Assembly: GCA_963665495.1 (NCBI GenBank)
Contig: OY762289.1
Coordinates: forward strand, 496,001-560,000
Length of the DNA stretch: 64,000 bases
Direction of reading: 5' to 3'
From: G963665495 sp963665495
GTDB taxonomy: Bacteria > Desulfobacterota > Desulfovibrionia > Desulfovibrionales > Desulfovibrionaceae
Shown: piece after piece, positions 35,212-44,903 of the stretch
Numbering within the stretch: position 1 is the first letter of the stretch
Layout of the letters: each line of letters begins with the position of its first letter
The notes under the pieces: model-generated
What the model saw: only the letters and a program-made list of their open reading frames with translations
Database searches by the model: none
What the model was told of the DNA's origin: nothing
Made by a program: the position numbers and the translations under genes

Positions 35212-37641
35212 ATGTTGCGTAGTAGCAGCCAAAAGTTTTTGGAGGTGCTAAAGACCCCTTTTAAAAAAGGGGTCTTTGGCCGCAAGAGACTTGTTTTTCT
35301 CTTGCGCCGGTTGGGCCTGTGCCTGGTGCTTCTGGTTCTGCTCGGATACGCCGGTTTCTTGCTGCTGGACGAGGTGTTCCCGTTTCCGTGGGAGCGCTTG
35401 TCGCGACCGTCCTCCCAGCAGGTGGCGGACCGGAACGGCGCGCCCTTGCGTTTTTATCTGGCTGCGGACGATCGCTGGTATTTTCCGGTGACTCTGGAAC
35501 AGGTCGCGCCGGTGATGCGCCGGGCCGTGGTGGCCTCCGAGGACAGGTTTTTTCGCTGGCATCCGGGCGTCAATCCGCTGTCCGTCCTGCGCGCGGCCTG
35601 GAGCAATCTGGCGCGCGGGCGCGTGGTCTCGGGCGGCTCCACCATCACCATGCAGCTGGCCCGTCTGGCCGTACCCAGGGAACGAACCCTGGCTGCCAAA
35701 TGCGTGGAAGCGTTCCGGGCGCTGCAGCTGGAGCAGGGGTTGGGCAAAGACCGCTTGCTGGAAGCCTACCTGAATCTTGCGCCTTACGGCGGGAACATCG
35801 TGGGCGTGGGCGCGGCAGCCTGGTTCTATTTCGGCAAGAGTCCGGACAAACTTTCGCTGGGCGAGGCCGCACTGTTGGCCGTTATTCCGCGTTCCCCGCG
35901 TCGATACGATCCCGTACGCCATCCCAAGGCGGCGCTGGCCGTACGCAATACGTTTTTGCGCCGGGCCGGGGAGCAGGGCGTATTCGATACGGAGGCCGTA
36001 TCCGCCGCTTTGCGGGAGCCCTTGCCGCTACAATGGTTCGCCGCGCCTATGCTGGCGCCCCATTTCTGCGACATGGCCCGCGAGCTGGACGCGCAGGGGG
36101 TGTACCCCGAGCGGGAGCAGGAACCCTGGAAGCTGCGGACCACCCTGGATGCGCGGCTGCAGCGGATAGTGGACAGCGTGCTGGAGGCGCGTGTGCCGGG
36201 TTTGCGGCAACGCGGCCTGGAAAACGCGGCCGTGGTGGTGCTGGAGACCGAAACTCGCAGCGTACGCGCCCTGGCGGGATCGGCGGATTATCTGGACAAA
36301 GCGCATCACGGCCCCATCAACGGAACGAATATCCTGCGCTCGCCGGGCTCGGCGCTTAAGCCGTTTTGTTACGCCAAGGCCTTTGATGCGGGCTTGATTG
36401 TGCCGGACAGCCTGCTGCTGGACATTCCCACGGATTACGCCGGGTATTCGCCCCGCAATTACGACGGCGTCTACCACGGGCAGGTCAGCGCCAGAGAGGC
36501 CCTTTCCAAGTCCCTGAACACTCCGGCGGTCCGCTTGCTGGCCCGTCTTGGCCTGCCGCATTTCCACCAGCTGCTCATGGCGGGCGGGTTGCGGCATCTG
36601 GATGCGGATTCTGGCAGATACGGCTTGCCCCTGGTGCTGGGCGCGTGCGAGGTGACGCTGCTGGAACTGGTGGACCTGTACGCGGTGCTGGCTTCGCAAG
36701 GGAAGTACGCGCCGGTACGTATGCTGGCCGGACAGCCCGTGGCTGGGGAAAAGTCTTTGTTGTCGCCGGAGGCCGCGTATCTGACCACGGAGATTCTGGC
36801 CACGGTCAAGCGCAGCGATCTGCCCACCACCTGGAATCTGACCAGGGACGTGCCCGAGGTGGCCTGGAAAACCGGCACCTCTTTCGGCCATCGCGACGCC
36901 TGGGCCGTAGGCTATTCGGCCCATTACACCGTGGGCGTCTGGGTGGGCAATCTGGACGGCGGGGCGGAAAAAGGCATTTCCGGAGCCGAACATGCGGGCC
37001 CGTTGCTGTTCGATATTTTTCGGGCCATCGAACCCGGAGGCACGGCCCTGCCGGAACCCGAAATGGCCAACATCGACCTGGTGGAGGTCTGCGCGGACAG
37101 CAGAGAACTGGCCACGCCCGCCTGCGACAGGCGGATGCTGATCCAGCAGATTCCCGGCGTGAGCCGGATTCCGCAGGACAGCATGCACCGCAGAATTTTC
37201 GTGGATGCCGCCACCGGCGAACGCCTCGAAGGCGATTGCCTGGTACGGCGTCCGCATAGGAGTCTTGTCATCAGGACCTATCCGGTGGCTCTGACGGCCT
37301 GGCGCCAGGCCACGGGGGCCGTGCCTGCGGACGAAAGCCTGCCCCCGTTGTCGCCTTTGTGCGCGGTGGTGCCGGAAGGCGATGCGCCGCGGATTGTGTC
37401 GCCTTCGGCCCGGACGCCTTATAAACTGCGGCGCGACGCCCCGGCGCGTTTTCAGCTCATTCCGTTGCGCGCGCAGAGTGCTGTGGACGCCGGGACTTTG
37501 TACTGGTATCAAGACGGCCGTTTTGTGGCCTCGGGGCCGGCAGGGACAACGCTGTTCCTGGCGCCGGAAAAAGGCCGGCACAAACTGGCCGCGGTGGACG
37601 AAAAAGGGCGGATGGATTCGCTCTGGTTCACTGTGGAATAA
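35212..37641 (+). CDS. pbpC: Penicillin-binding protein 1C
   Basis: Bifunctional peptidoglycan synthase: membrane anchor around residues 28-50, GT51 glycosyltransferase with catalytic Glu in VASEDRFF (near 109) and GGSTITMQLARL, then a transpeptidase with SPGSALKP (active serine in this region, near 377), SLNTP and KTGTSFGHRDAW (near 553), ending in the PBP1C-specific BiPBP_C domain. 809 residues is slightly longer than E. coli PbpC. The N-terminal 25 residues are unusual: they are encoded across a perfect-looking terminator-like hairpin (about 35248-35277), so the true start may lie downstream. Partner of the preceding macroglobulin. Confidence 0.92.
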   Translation: MLRSSSQKFLEVLKTPFKKGVFGRKRLVFLLRRLGLCLVLLVLLGYAGFLLLDEVFPFPWERLSRPSSQQVADRNGAPLRFYLAADDRWYFPVTLEQVAPVMRRAVVASEDRFFRWHPGVNPLSVLRAAWSNLARGRVVSGGSTITMQLARLAVPRERTLAAKCVEAFRALQLEQGLGKDRLLEAYLNLAPYGGNIVGVGAAAWFYFGKSPDKLSLGEAALLAVIPRSPRRYDPVRHPKAALAVRNTFLRRAGEQGVFDTEAVSAALREPLPLQWFAAPMLAPHFCDMARELDAQGVYPEREQEPWKLRTTLDARLQRIVDSVLEARVPGLRQRGLENAAVVVLETETRSVRALAGSADYLDKAHHGPINGTNILRSPGSALKPFCYAKAFDAGLIVPDSLLLDIPTDYAGYSPRNYDGVYHGQVSAREALSKSLNTPAVRLLARLGLPHFHQLLMAGGLRHLDADSGRYGLPLVLGACEVTLLELVDLYAVLASQGKYAPVRMLAGQPVAGEKSLLSPEAAYLTTEILATVKRSDLPTTWNLTRDVPEVAWKTGTSFGHRDAWAVGYSAHYTVGVWVGNLDGGAEKGISGAEHAGPLLFDIFRAIEPGGTALPEPEMANIDLVEVCADSRELATPACDRRMLIQQIPGVSRIPQDSMHRRIFVDAATGERLEGDCLVRRPHRSLVIRTYPVALTAWRQATGAVPADESLPPLSPLCAVVPEGDAPRIVSPSARTPYKLRRDAPARFQLIPLRAQSAVDAGTLYWYQDGRFVASGPAGTTLFLAPEKGRHKLAAVDEKGRMDSLWFTVE
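35248..35278 (+). terminator. Terminator-like hairpin inside the annotated start of pbpC
   Basis: AAAGACCCC / GGGGTCTTT arms around a TTTTAAAAAA loop. It could be a relic terminator or attenuator between the macroglobulin gene and pbpC, in which case pbpC begins later than 35212. Confidence 0.45.
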
Positions 37642-37666
37642 CGTTGATTAACATTGGAGTACCTGT

Positions 37667-39649
37667 ATGGAAATCGGCCTGGCGGCTGATATTGCCGTTA
37701 TAGTCGTTGCCGCGCTGTTCGGCGGCCTGATCGCGCAGCAGCTCAAACAGCCCATGATTCTGGGCTATATTCTGGCGGGCGTTCTGGTTGGACCGTATAC
37801 GGGCGGCGTGACGGTGGATGATATTCATCAGATCGAGTTTCTGGCGGAAATCGGCGTGGCTTTGCTGCTTTTCGCTCTGGGGCTGGAATTTTCCTTTGCG
37901 GAATTAAAACCCGTACGGCGCATTGCGCTTTTCGGCACGCCCCTGCAGATTATGCTGACCATAGGCTATGGCTACGGCATCGGGCAGCTTTTCGGATGGA
38001 AATGGGAACCGTCGTTGTGGTTCGGCGCGCTGATTTCGCTCTCCAGTACGATGGTCCTGCTCAAGACCCTGATGAACCAGGGCAAGATGGGGACGCTTTC
38101 CAGCCGGGTGATGATCGGCATGCTCATTGTTCAGGACCTGGCCGTGGTTCCCATGATGATTATCCTGCCCCAGCTGGGCAACCTGGAACAGGGCTTGCCT
38201 GTCCTGGGCATCGCCGCTCTGAAGGCGGTGGCTTTTCTGGTCGCCATGGTTTTTCTCGGAACGCGCCTGTTGCCCCTGCTTTTTAAATACACGGCCCGGA
38301 CAAATTCCAGGGAATTGTTTCTGCTGACGGTCACGGCGGTGGGCCTGGGCATAGGATACGCGACCTGGCTTATCGGACTTTCCTTTGCCCTGGGCGCATT
38401 CGTGGCAGGCATGGTCATCAGCGAGTCGGATTACGGCCACCAGGCGTTGAGCGAGATTATCCCCCTGCGCGATCATTTCGGACTGCTGTTTTTTGTCTCC
38501 GTGGGCATGTTGATCGATCCGGCGTTCATTTGGGAGCATTTTTTCTCCATCATGGCGCTGGTGGGCTTGGTGGTGGCTGGCAAGGGGCTGATTTTCGCCG
38601 TGCTCGGCCGGGCCATGGGCTACGGCAACGTGGTGCCTCTGGCCATGGGGCTGGGGCTGTTTCAGGTGGGCGAGATGTCCTTCGTGCTGGCGCGCGAAGG
38701 GGTGCAGTCCGGGAGCATCGGCGCGCCCATGTATTCGCTGATCCTGAATATGGTCATCATGACCATGATTCTTACGCCTTTTCTTTCCGCTCTGACCGGG
38801 CCGCTTTATTCGCTGCAGAAAAAACTGTTCAAGCGCGAACCGCTGCAAAGCATCAATATTCCGGCGCGTGGCCTGCACGACCATATCATCATCGCGGGGG
38901 GCGGGTTGATCGGACTGTATCTGGCGCGGCTGCTGACGCGGCTGAATATGCAGTTCGTACTTATCGAACTGAATTACCGCCGCGTGGAAGAGGCCAAAAA
39001 AGCAGGACTACCCGTAATTTTCGGCGATGCGGCCCACCATGTGGTGCTGGAGGCCGCGCATATCAGCAGCGCGCGCCTGATGCTCATGACCACGTCCAAC
39101 ATGGTGCTCAACCGCGAAATCATCTCGGAAGTCCGCAAGGAGCGCCCTGACCTGAACATCGTCGCCCGCAGCCTGGGGGTGGAATCCCTGAAAGAATTCA
39201 AGGAGCTGGGCGTGTACGAAGCCGTGTCGCCCGAGTTCGAGGCCAGTCTGGAAATGTCCCGCCAGGCCTTGCTGCATCTGAACGTACCGGCCGGAGAGAT
39301 TCAGTCTTTCACCGACAGCGTACGGCGGGCCATGTACATTTCCTTTTATGAAAAGGAAGTGCCGCAGCAGGCTTTGATGCGGCTGAAATCCGGCTGTCTG
39401 CTGCTGGACGTGAACTGGGTGCGGCTCGAACAGGGCAGCCCCATGGCCGGACAGACCATCAGCCGCCTGGACATCCGGCGTCGTTTCGGCGCGGTGGTGG
39501 TCGGGGTGATGCGCGGCGAAAATTTTTCTCCCAACCCCTTGCCGGACACCCGGCTCGAAGCCAACGACCTGGTGGCTGTCATGGGCGATGCCGGACAGCT
39601 GGAGGAATTCAGGCGCCAGGCCACTGGAGCGGCTGCTCAACCCGCCTGA
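37667..39649 (+). CDS. CPA2-family monovalent cation:proton antiporter with RCK domain (KefB/YbaL-like)
   Basis: 660 residues. Residues 1-385 are about 12 membrane helices of the Na+/H+ exchanger fold, with GYILAGVLVGPYTGG and the LSFALGAFVAGMVISES segment. A TrkA-N/RCK domain follows at about 404 (HIIIAGGGLIGLYLARLL) and a TrkA-C domain occupies the last 80 residues (VLLDVNWVRLEQGSP...DLVAVMGDAGQLEEF). Probably a K+ efflux or K+/H+ antiporter gated by a nucleotide. The KefF/KefG partner is not seen nearby. It starts 25 bases after pbpC with GGAG upstream. Confidence 0.92.
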   Translation: MEIGLAADIAVIVVAALFGGLIAQQLKQPMILGYILAGVLVGPYTGGVTVDDIHQIEFLAEIGVALLLFALGLEFSFAELKPVRRIALFGTPLQIMLTIGYGYGIGQLFGWKWEPSLWFGALISLSSTMVLLKTLMNQGKMGTLSSRVMIGMLIVQDLAVVPMMIILPQLGNLEQGLPVLGIAALKAVAFLVAMVFLGTRLLPLLFKYTARTNSRELFLLTVTAVGLGIGYATWLIGLSFALGAFVAGMVISESDYGHQALSEIIPLRDHFGLLFFVSVGMLIDPAFIWEHFFSIMALVGLVVAGKGLIFAVLGRAMGYGNVVPLAMGLGLFQVGEMSFVLAREGVQSGSIGAPMYSLILNMVIMTMILTPFLSALTGPLYSLQKKLFKREPLQSINIPARGLHDHIIIAGGGLIGLYLARLLTRLNMQFVLIELNYRRVEEAKKAGLPVIFGDAAHHVVLEAAHISSARLMLMTTSNMVLNREIISEVRKERPDLNIVARSLGVESLKEFKELGVYEAVSPEFEASLEMSRQALLHLNVPAGEIQSFTDSVRRAMYISFYEKEVPQQALMRLKSGCLLLDVNWVRLEQGSPMAGQTISRLDIRRRFGAVVVGVMRGENFSPNPLPDTRLEANDLVAVMGDAGQLEEFRRQATGAAAQPA

Positions 39650-39670
39650 TACGCTGCAGGGGAAAGGGAG

Positions 39671-40081
39671 TCATTTGCCGGTGCTCAGGCCGGGGTGCAT
39701 TTTCAGTACCTTTGCCTGCAATTTCGTTTTCATGAAAGCAGTAATGATCGTTTCGTCTGCTTCGTAGCTTCCGAAGAGTCTTCTCAGGAACGTCGGCCAG
39801 GGTTTTTCCCAGGTGAGTTCTATTATGGAAGAGTCTCCATCCTGAACAAAAGTCCCTTTTGCCCGGAGTGAGAGATAAAGGGCTTGTCCGTTTCTAAGTT
39901 CAAAAGAACTGCAATCTATGAGCGCGTATACGCCTGATTCACCTGCCGGACCGCCCCTTTTTATCGGGATGAGAGATTTCATAATATCGGGAAAAGGCAA
40001 GGCCTCTTCCTCGATGCATTCCAATATTTTTTGTTTTGGATAAGGAAGTTTCCAATACATGTAATTCACCGTACGTATCAT
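39671..40081 (-). CDS. Hypothetical protein, 136 residues
   Basis: No family recognised. It is a soluble protein of balanced composition with no signal peptide or membrane helix, containing a central alternating pattern (YALIDCSSFELRNGQALYLSLRAKG) that looks like a beta-sheet, and ELTWEKPWPTFLRRLFGSYEADETI later. It may start instead at Met8. It converges on the antiporter gene with a 21-bp gap. The protein-like composition supports a real gene; nothing suggests its role. Confidence 0.55.
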   Translation of the reverse strand: MIRTVNYMYWKLPYPKQKILECIEEEALPFPDIMKSLIPIKRGGPAGESGVYALIDCSSFELRNGQALYLSLRAKGTFVQDGDSSIIELTWEKPWPTFLRRLFGSYEADETIITAFMKTKLQAKVLKMHPGLSTGK

Positions 40082-40484
40082 TAAGTGTGGCAGTCATATC
40101 GCTCGATCAACTGCAATGAGTCAAATCTTTTTTTGCCGTGCGTCTGATTCTGGGCATTAACTTCATGTTTGATTTTTTCATACAGATCTGCAGGGCCACT
40201 GAAGCTGAACCGTATGCGGGGACAGATCTCTTATCTTCTGTTTCCCGGCGTTGCTATCCACATCTGCCCATGATACTGATATTATCAATAGTTGTATTGA
40301 TGATTTTTCTATGGAAGAATAACAAAGGGACCATTAATTACCCAAAATAATTGAATCCTTTTATGGTTATTCATGGTCAGGATTTGGAATCAGGCACTGC
40401 GAATTCGTTTCCCGCGCGTTTGAACTGCGTACAGCACGACATTTTTTGAATAGTCTGTGCTGTCATTACGAGGAGGCCGTACAG
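40082..40484. other. 403-bp intergenic region, AT-rich
   Basis: The divergent region between the 136-residue protein and the MinD-like operon. It is more AT-rich than its surroundings. A 70-codon frame (40138-40350) ends in one hydrophobic stretch (MILILSIVVLMIFLWK) but has no ribosome site, so it is not called. A GAGGAGG site at about 40470 belongs to the next gene. Confidence 0.5.
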
Positions 40485-41243
40485 ATGGTGCCGGTGATAT
40501 GCGTTCATTCATTTCGTGGTGGAACGGGAAAGTCCAATACCTCCGCCAATCTTGCCGCCATTTATGCACGTCAGGGGCTCCGTGTGGGGATTTTTGATAC
40601 GGATATACAATCTCCAGGAATCCATGTATTATTCAGACTAAATGACGATGATATAGAGTATACGCTCAATAGTTATCTCTGGGGACAGTGCACCATTGAA
40701 CAAGCCGCCTATGAGGTGACGGATGCGCTGCAGTGCGCTGCTTCGGGGAGCATTTATCTGGTACCTTCCAGCGTCAATGCGTCGGACATCGCGCGGGTGC
40801 TGCACGACGGCTACGATGTGAACCTGCTCAGCGAAGGGTTCAGGGAGTTGGGGCAAGCCCTGGATCTGGATGTGATCATAGTGGATACGCATCCCGGCCT
40901 GAGCGAGGAAACGCTGCTTTCCGTCGCCATTTCCAAGGCCGTGCTGGTTGTGATGCGTCCGGATTATCAGGATTACCAGGGCACGGGGCTGACCATAGAA
41001 GTAGCGCGTGAGCTGGAAGTGCCGAAAATGAAGATTCTGGTGAACAAGGCACCGGAAAGCTTGGACTTTGTCCAGCTGCAACAAATGGTTGAAGACACCT
41101 ACGGTTGCCAGGTGACCGCGATTCTTCCCCATTCCGACGAGATGATGACACTGGCCAGCCAGGGAATTTTTGCCGTACGGCATGCCGACCACCCCATTAC
41201 GCAAAAACTGCAGGAGGTGGCCCAGGACCTGCTGTCGGACTGA
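40485..41243 (+). CDS. MinD/ParA-like P-loop ATPase
   Basis: 252 residues from the ATG that follows a strong GAGGAGG site. The deviant Walker A FRGGTGKSNTSANLA (residues 10-24) and the signature FDTDIQSPGIHVLF, then VDTHPGLSEETL and LVNKAP, place it in the MinD/ParA/MipZ group of dimerising ATPases that position or assemble complexes on membranes or DNA. No membrane-targeting C-terminal helix is evident. It is the first gene of a four-gene, tightly packed operon with a membrane HAMP protein, a large Rossmann-like protein and an exported cupin, so it probably assists that unknown system instead of cell division. Confidence 0.85.
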   Translation: MVPVICVHSFRGGTGKSNTSANLAAIYARQGLRVGIFDTDIQSPGIHVLFRLNDDDIEYTLNSYLWGQCTIEQAAYEVTDALQCAASGSIYLVPSSVNASDIARVLHDGYDVNLLSEGFRELGQALDLDVIIVDTHPGLSEETLLSVAISKAVLVVMRPDYQDYQGTGLTIEVARELEVPKMKILVNKAPESLDFVQLQQMVEDTYGCQVTAILPHSDEMMTLASQGIFAVRHADHPITQKLQEVAQDLLSD

Positions 41244-41262
41244 GACCACGGGCCAAAACGCC

Positions 41263-42321
41263 ATGCCCTCCAGCTCTCTGAAAAAACTGCTGCACAATAC
41301 TCCTGTCATGTGTCTGGCGGGCTGTCTTGTGTACGGATTCGCCAATTATCTCTCCGGCAAATACTACCTTCCGGGCTGTTCATTCGCGGAAATGCGTCCG
41401 CAAGTCGCCTTGCTCATGCTTTGGGGGATTCTTTTTGGTCCGCTAGCCGGTTTTCTGACCGGAATGTGCGGCGATATGCTGGGCTATTTCATCGGCGGAA
41501 AGGGCTTCTTTTTTGCCCCGGCATGGAGTCTGGCCAACGGACTCATGGGACTGATTCCAGGACTGCTGCTCTATTGGGAAGGACGGCGGATTACATCCAT
41601 CTTTGGCTTTGCCAGGTTGCTCATCTTGCTGCTCGCCGCTTCAAGCCTGCCCTTTGCCTTGCCCATAGGCATTGCGATCGGCCAGGGAACGCTTTCGTTT
41701 CACGACGCGCTGTATAAACTGTTTTTCCCCATCTTTATCACGGACAGTTTGTGGGGGCTGATGCTGGTTCCCGTATTTCTGCTCCTGGCCGGAGTGCTTC
41801 AGAGCAGAATCGAGACCCGCACCCTGCTGAGCATTCATTATCTTCTGCTCTTCAGCATACTGGTCACCTGGATTTGCAACATCCTGATCACCATGAGCGA
41901 TGCAATACGTATTGAAGAGTTGTATATGCTCGGTGTGGTGACCTTGCTGGTGCTGGTCATCGGTCTGGCCATGTCGGCAGTGCTTGCAAAACGGATGAGT
42001 TCGCCCCTGGTCACTTTGACGCGCGTGGCGGAAAAGGTGGAAGCCGGGGATTATTCCAACGCATCCATGCTGCAGGACCTGCTGGTGCGTCAGGATGAAG
42101 TGGGCATGCTGGCCAAGGTCTTCGACGACATGGTCCAGGCCGTGGAAACACGTGAGAAAGCTCTGAAACGGGAAGTCAAAGAACTCCGTATTGAAATCGA
42201 CCATAAGAAGCAGCAGGCTGATCTGAAGAAGATTACGGGCACCGACTATTTCAAACAATTGAAGCAAAAGGCCAGGGACTTGCGGCGTGAAGCCGCTGAC
42301 CCGGAGGACGACCAGGCATGA
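41263..42321 (+). CDS. Membrane protein with ECF-S-like sensor region and HAMP domain
   Basis: 352 residues. Residues 10-190 form five or six membrane helices with a pattern seen in ECF-transporter S-components (WGILFGPLAGFLTGMCGDMLG, then FFFAPAWSLANGLMGLIPGLL). A further helix pair at 185-245 leads into a HAMP domain (SSPLVTLTRVAEKVEAGDYSN) and a basic coiled coil to the C-terminus. No kinase, cyclase or receptor output domain is present, so the signal must pass to a separate partner, perhaps the overlapping 861-residue protein. The start is the ATG 20 bases after the ATPase gene; its ribosome site is weak. Its stop overlaps the next start by four bases (ATGA). Confidence 0.75.
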   Translation: MPSSSLKKLLHNTPVMCLAGCLVYGFANYLSGKYYLPGCSFAEMRPQVALLMLWGILFGPLAGFLTGMCGDMLGYFIGGKGFFFAPAWSLANGLMGLIPGLLLYWEGRRITSIFGFARLLILLLAASSLPFALPIGIAIGQGTLSFHDALYKLFFPIFITDSLWGLMLVPVFLLLAGVLQSRIETRTLLSIHYLLLFSILVTWICNILITMSDAIRIEELYMLGVVTLLVLVIGLAMSAVLAKRMSSPLVTLTRVAEKVEAGDYSNASMLQDLLVRQDEVGMLAKVFDDMVQAVETREKALKREVKELRIEIDHKKQQADLKKITGTDYFKQLKQKARDLRREAADPEDDQA

Positions 42322-44903
42322 AAGAACAATCCGGCGATAAGAAAATCGGCTCCATTCTCAGCACTCTGATGCGCTCGGAGCGTTTCGCCAGGGATACACC
42401 AGCGCGCGAAACAGTCCGGGGGACGATTCTGACCACTCTTGGAGCGCCTCTCATAGAGCAGGAAGATGGCCGGTTCCTTATCGATGTTACGGGAGTGCGT
42501 TTTTTTACAGGCATTCCGGGCTTTGTGAATTATCTGGCCAAGCAATTGCTGGAAAACTGCCGTAAATCCGCCACGGACGTGCTGTTGCACGTCGCGGTGG
42601 ATGCGGAGAACACCCCCGAGCTGGCGACATTGGGCGTGGCGCACGTGGTTATCTATGCGCGCGGTCCGCTGGCGCGTACGATTGCGGAAGCCCAGGAGCA
42701 CTTTGTGCACCAGTTGCGGCTGGTGTTTAACGCCTTGCAAACCCCCCAGTGGGGCGAGCTGCTGTTTCCCGGCGGATTCGGAAAGAAGAAGCGCGGACCG
42801 GGCCCCATATCCGCGGCGGATCGGTTGGCGTTGCATTTCCCGCTCCTTGATGCGGCGGAAAAGCCGAACACGTATTTTTTTCTTGTGGAATATGACGGAG
42901 AAGGGCGTTTTTTGCGGATTACCATTGAAGATGCGGACCAGTCGCGTCTGTTTCTCAAGCGGATTCCCCACCGGGTGGTGAAGGATGCGGGGAAACGCCA
43001 TTATCAGCAGGATATTTCCACCATGGTGGAGCAGATTTTCACCGGCATCCATCGCGAGTGTCAAAACCAGCAGACCGAATATACGGAGATCCCTGGGCGG
43101 CAGTACGCGCTGTTCGAGCTGCTTGTTGCGTCCGGACTGTCCGCAGTGACGAGCGCGGTCTTTCGCTGGACCAAAGAAACTGCGGAAATGCTGCTGCTCC
43201 AGAACAATACGGCCTTTGCCGGCATGCTGGCGAAAGTGCTCCTGCTGCTGGAGGATAACTCCGTGATTCAGGCTTTGGGGGACGGCAGCATGGTGGAGAT
43301 GCTGGATGGCAGCAACCGGATTTATTTCGACATGTCGCGCAAGGGCGCCAGGCTGAACATCAGCCTTGGCGAGGAGCGCAAACTGCCCGACATGCTTTCG
43401 CACCTGAAGCGGATGCCTAATCTGGCCCGGACCGCCAAACAGGTGGACCCCGCGTTGCTGTCGCACTATCGAATTTTATTGATACACCATGCCACCTCGG
43501 AAGTGCTGGGGTTTGTCAAGGCGCTCGAACAGGCGAACTGCCCGGCCGTGACCACGCTCTTCATCCGCTATCGCGGTGTGGTCCCGGACACCTTGCTGGA
43601 TGATATGCTCAGCATGCCGGAAGACGCGTTCCGCTGGTGGGGGTTGCAGCGCGTCGAACTCCGCAACGCCATCGACAGCGCCTATATTCTTTCACGCCAG
43701 TATTCGTCCATCGACACGCTCGGCCCCCTGGACACGGCGTTGCGCGAGCGCAAGGGCGACTACCTGGACTCCATGCGTTATGCCGGTATGCACCTGTTTT
43801 TTCGGGAAGCTTTTCAGGCCATTCGGGAAAAACGCCAGCTCGTGCTCATTGAAGACGGCGGCTATCTCGCCCCGGTCCTGAACCGTTATTGCCACGAGGG
43901 CAAAACCCTGGGGCAGATCCTGGAGTATCTTGATGTAGCGCCTCCGGATGACTTGCCGCTTGAAAACGAACTGGACGCGCCACTTTGCGAATGGCTGCAG
44001 ACGATCATTCCCGCTTTTTTCGAGCACACGGCCAACGGGTACTACCAGCTGCGCCAGGTGGAAGAGGAAATCGGCGGCTTGCGCTTTCCCGTCTTCACCA
44101 TCGCGCTTTCCAGATATAAAAATCGCGTTGAAGCCGAATCCTGCGCGTATTCCATCCTCAATGCGGTGCTGTCCATTTTCTACGGCTTGGGCAAATGCAT
44201 CATGTACCGCCATCCCCTGGTGCTGGGCTGCAAAGGCAACATCGGCAGTTTTCTGCTCAGGGCCCTGGAGGCGCAGACCTCTTACGGAATGGTTTGCGGA
44301 CTGGATCTGAAAGTGGACGCGTCCGCGGACGGCGAAAGGAAATTCGCCCGTATGGAGGATATGCCGGAAGATCTCTGGCGGCGGCTGGACATGTTCATAG
44401 GCATGACGGGCGTTTCCGTGCTCAAACAGCCTTTTTTTGAACAGTTGCTGCTCAAAGGGACGGCGCGTGAGCTTTTTTTCGCCAGCGGTTCGACAAAAAC
44501 AGTGGAGTTCGCGGATCTGACCGACTGGCTCGGCCGGCTTGCCCGTGAAGACAATCCGCGTATCGGCGGACAGCCTGTCAGACTGGAAACCACCACCATC
44601 AAAGACCCGCAGGGGAATTTGCTGCAAGGGCATCGCATCCGGGTGATTTTTTCCGAGCCGTCCGAAATCGCCGGGCTGTCCGGCGAGCATGACTGCAAGG
44701 ATCTCTATATGCTGGGGGACTCCATGCCCATTAATTTTCTCTACTACGGGGTGCCGGGTGAAGTCATCGACGGGGTTTTCGAGGAGTTGTTCAGCCTGGT
44801 TTGCGGGGTCAGCGGCGCTCTTGCCCGGCAGGAGTCCTTTCCGCCGGAAATCTTCGCCATTGATGTCACCATCGACAAACATGCTCAAAGGATAACCACA
44901 TGA
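42318..44903 (+). CDS. Large Rossmann-like protein of unknown function
   Basis: 861 residues, not assignable to a named family. The N-terminal 400 residues have no known motif. Residues about 510-660 faintly resemble an S-adenosylhomocysteine-hydrolase-like arrangement: LVLIEDGGYLAPVLN, later LVLGCKGNIGSFLLRAL (a GxxGNIG dinucleotide-binding loop) and a following acidic strand end (GLDLKVDA). Catalytic residues of SAHH cannot be aligned by eye, so a true hydrolase is doubtful; NAD binding is a fair inference. No membrane segment. ATGA overlaps on both sides tie it translationally to the HAMP protein and the cupin. Confidence 0.7.
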   Translation: MKEQSGDKKIGSILSTLMRSERFARDTPARETVRGTILTTLGAPLIEQEDGRFLIDVTGVRFFTGIPGFVNYLAKQLLENCRKSATDVLLHVAVDAENTPELATLGVAHVVIYARGPLARTIAEAQEHFVHQLRLVFNALQTPQWGELLFPGGFGKKKRGPGPISAADRLALHFPLLDAAEKPNTYFFLVEYDGEGRFLRITIEDADQSRLFLKRIPHRVVKDAGKRHYQQDISTMVEQIFTGIHRECQNQQTEYTEIPGRQYALFELLVASGLSAVTSAVFRWTKETAEMLLLQNNTAFAGMLAKVLLLLEDNSVIQALGDGSMVEMLDGSNRIYFDMSRKGARLNISLGEERKLPDMLSHLKRMPNLARTAKQVDPALLSHYRILLIHHATSEVLGFVKALEQANCPAVTTLFIRYRGVVPDTLLDDMLSMPEDAFRWWGLQRVELRNAIDSAYILSRQYSSIDTLGPLDTALRERKGDYLDSMRYAGMHLFFREAFQAIREKRQLVLIEDGGYLAPVLNRYCHEGKTLGQILEYLDVAPPDDLPLENELDAPLCEWLQTIIPAFFEHTANGYYQLRQVEEEIGGLRFPVFTIALSRYKNRVEAESCAYSILNAVLSIFYGLGKCIMYRHPLVLGCKGNIGSFLLRALEAQTSYGMVCGLDLKVDASADGERKFARMEDMPEDLWRRLDMFIGMTGVSVLKQPFFEQLLLKGTARELFFASGSTKTVEFADLTDWLGRLAREDNPRIGGQPVRLETTTIKDPQGNLLQGHRIRVIFSEPSEIAGLSGEHDCKDLYMLGDSMPINFLYYGVPGEVIDGVFEELFSLVCGVSGALARQESFPPEIFAIDVTIDKHAQRITT

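Noticed and set aside
40138..40350. Possible 70-residue small membrane protein
   Set aside because: It has a hydrophobic C-terminal stretch, but no ribosome site and no recognisable homology; the N-terminal part looks random.
42318..44903. Annotation as S-adenosylhomocysteine hydrolase
   Set aside because: Only faint resemblance around the NAD-binding loop; length, N-terminal half and catalytic residues do not fit.
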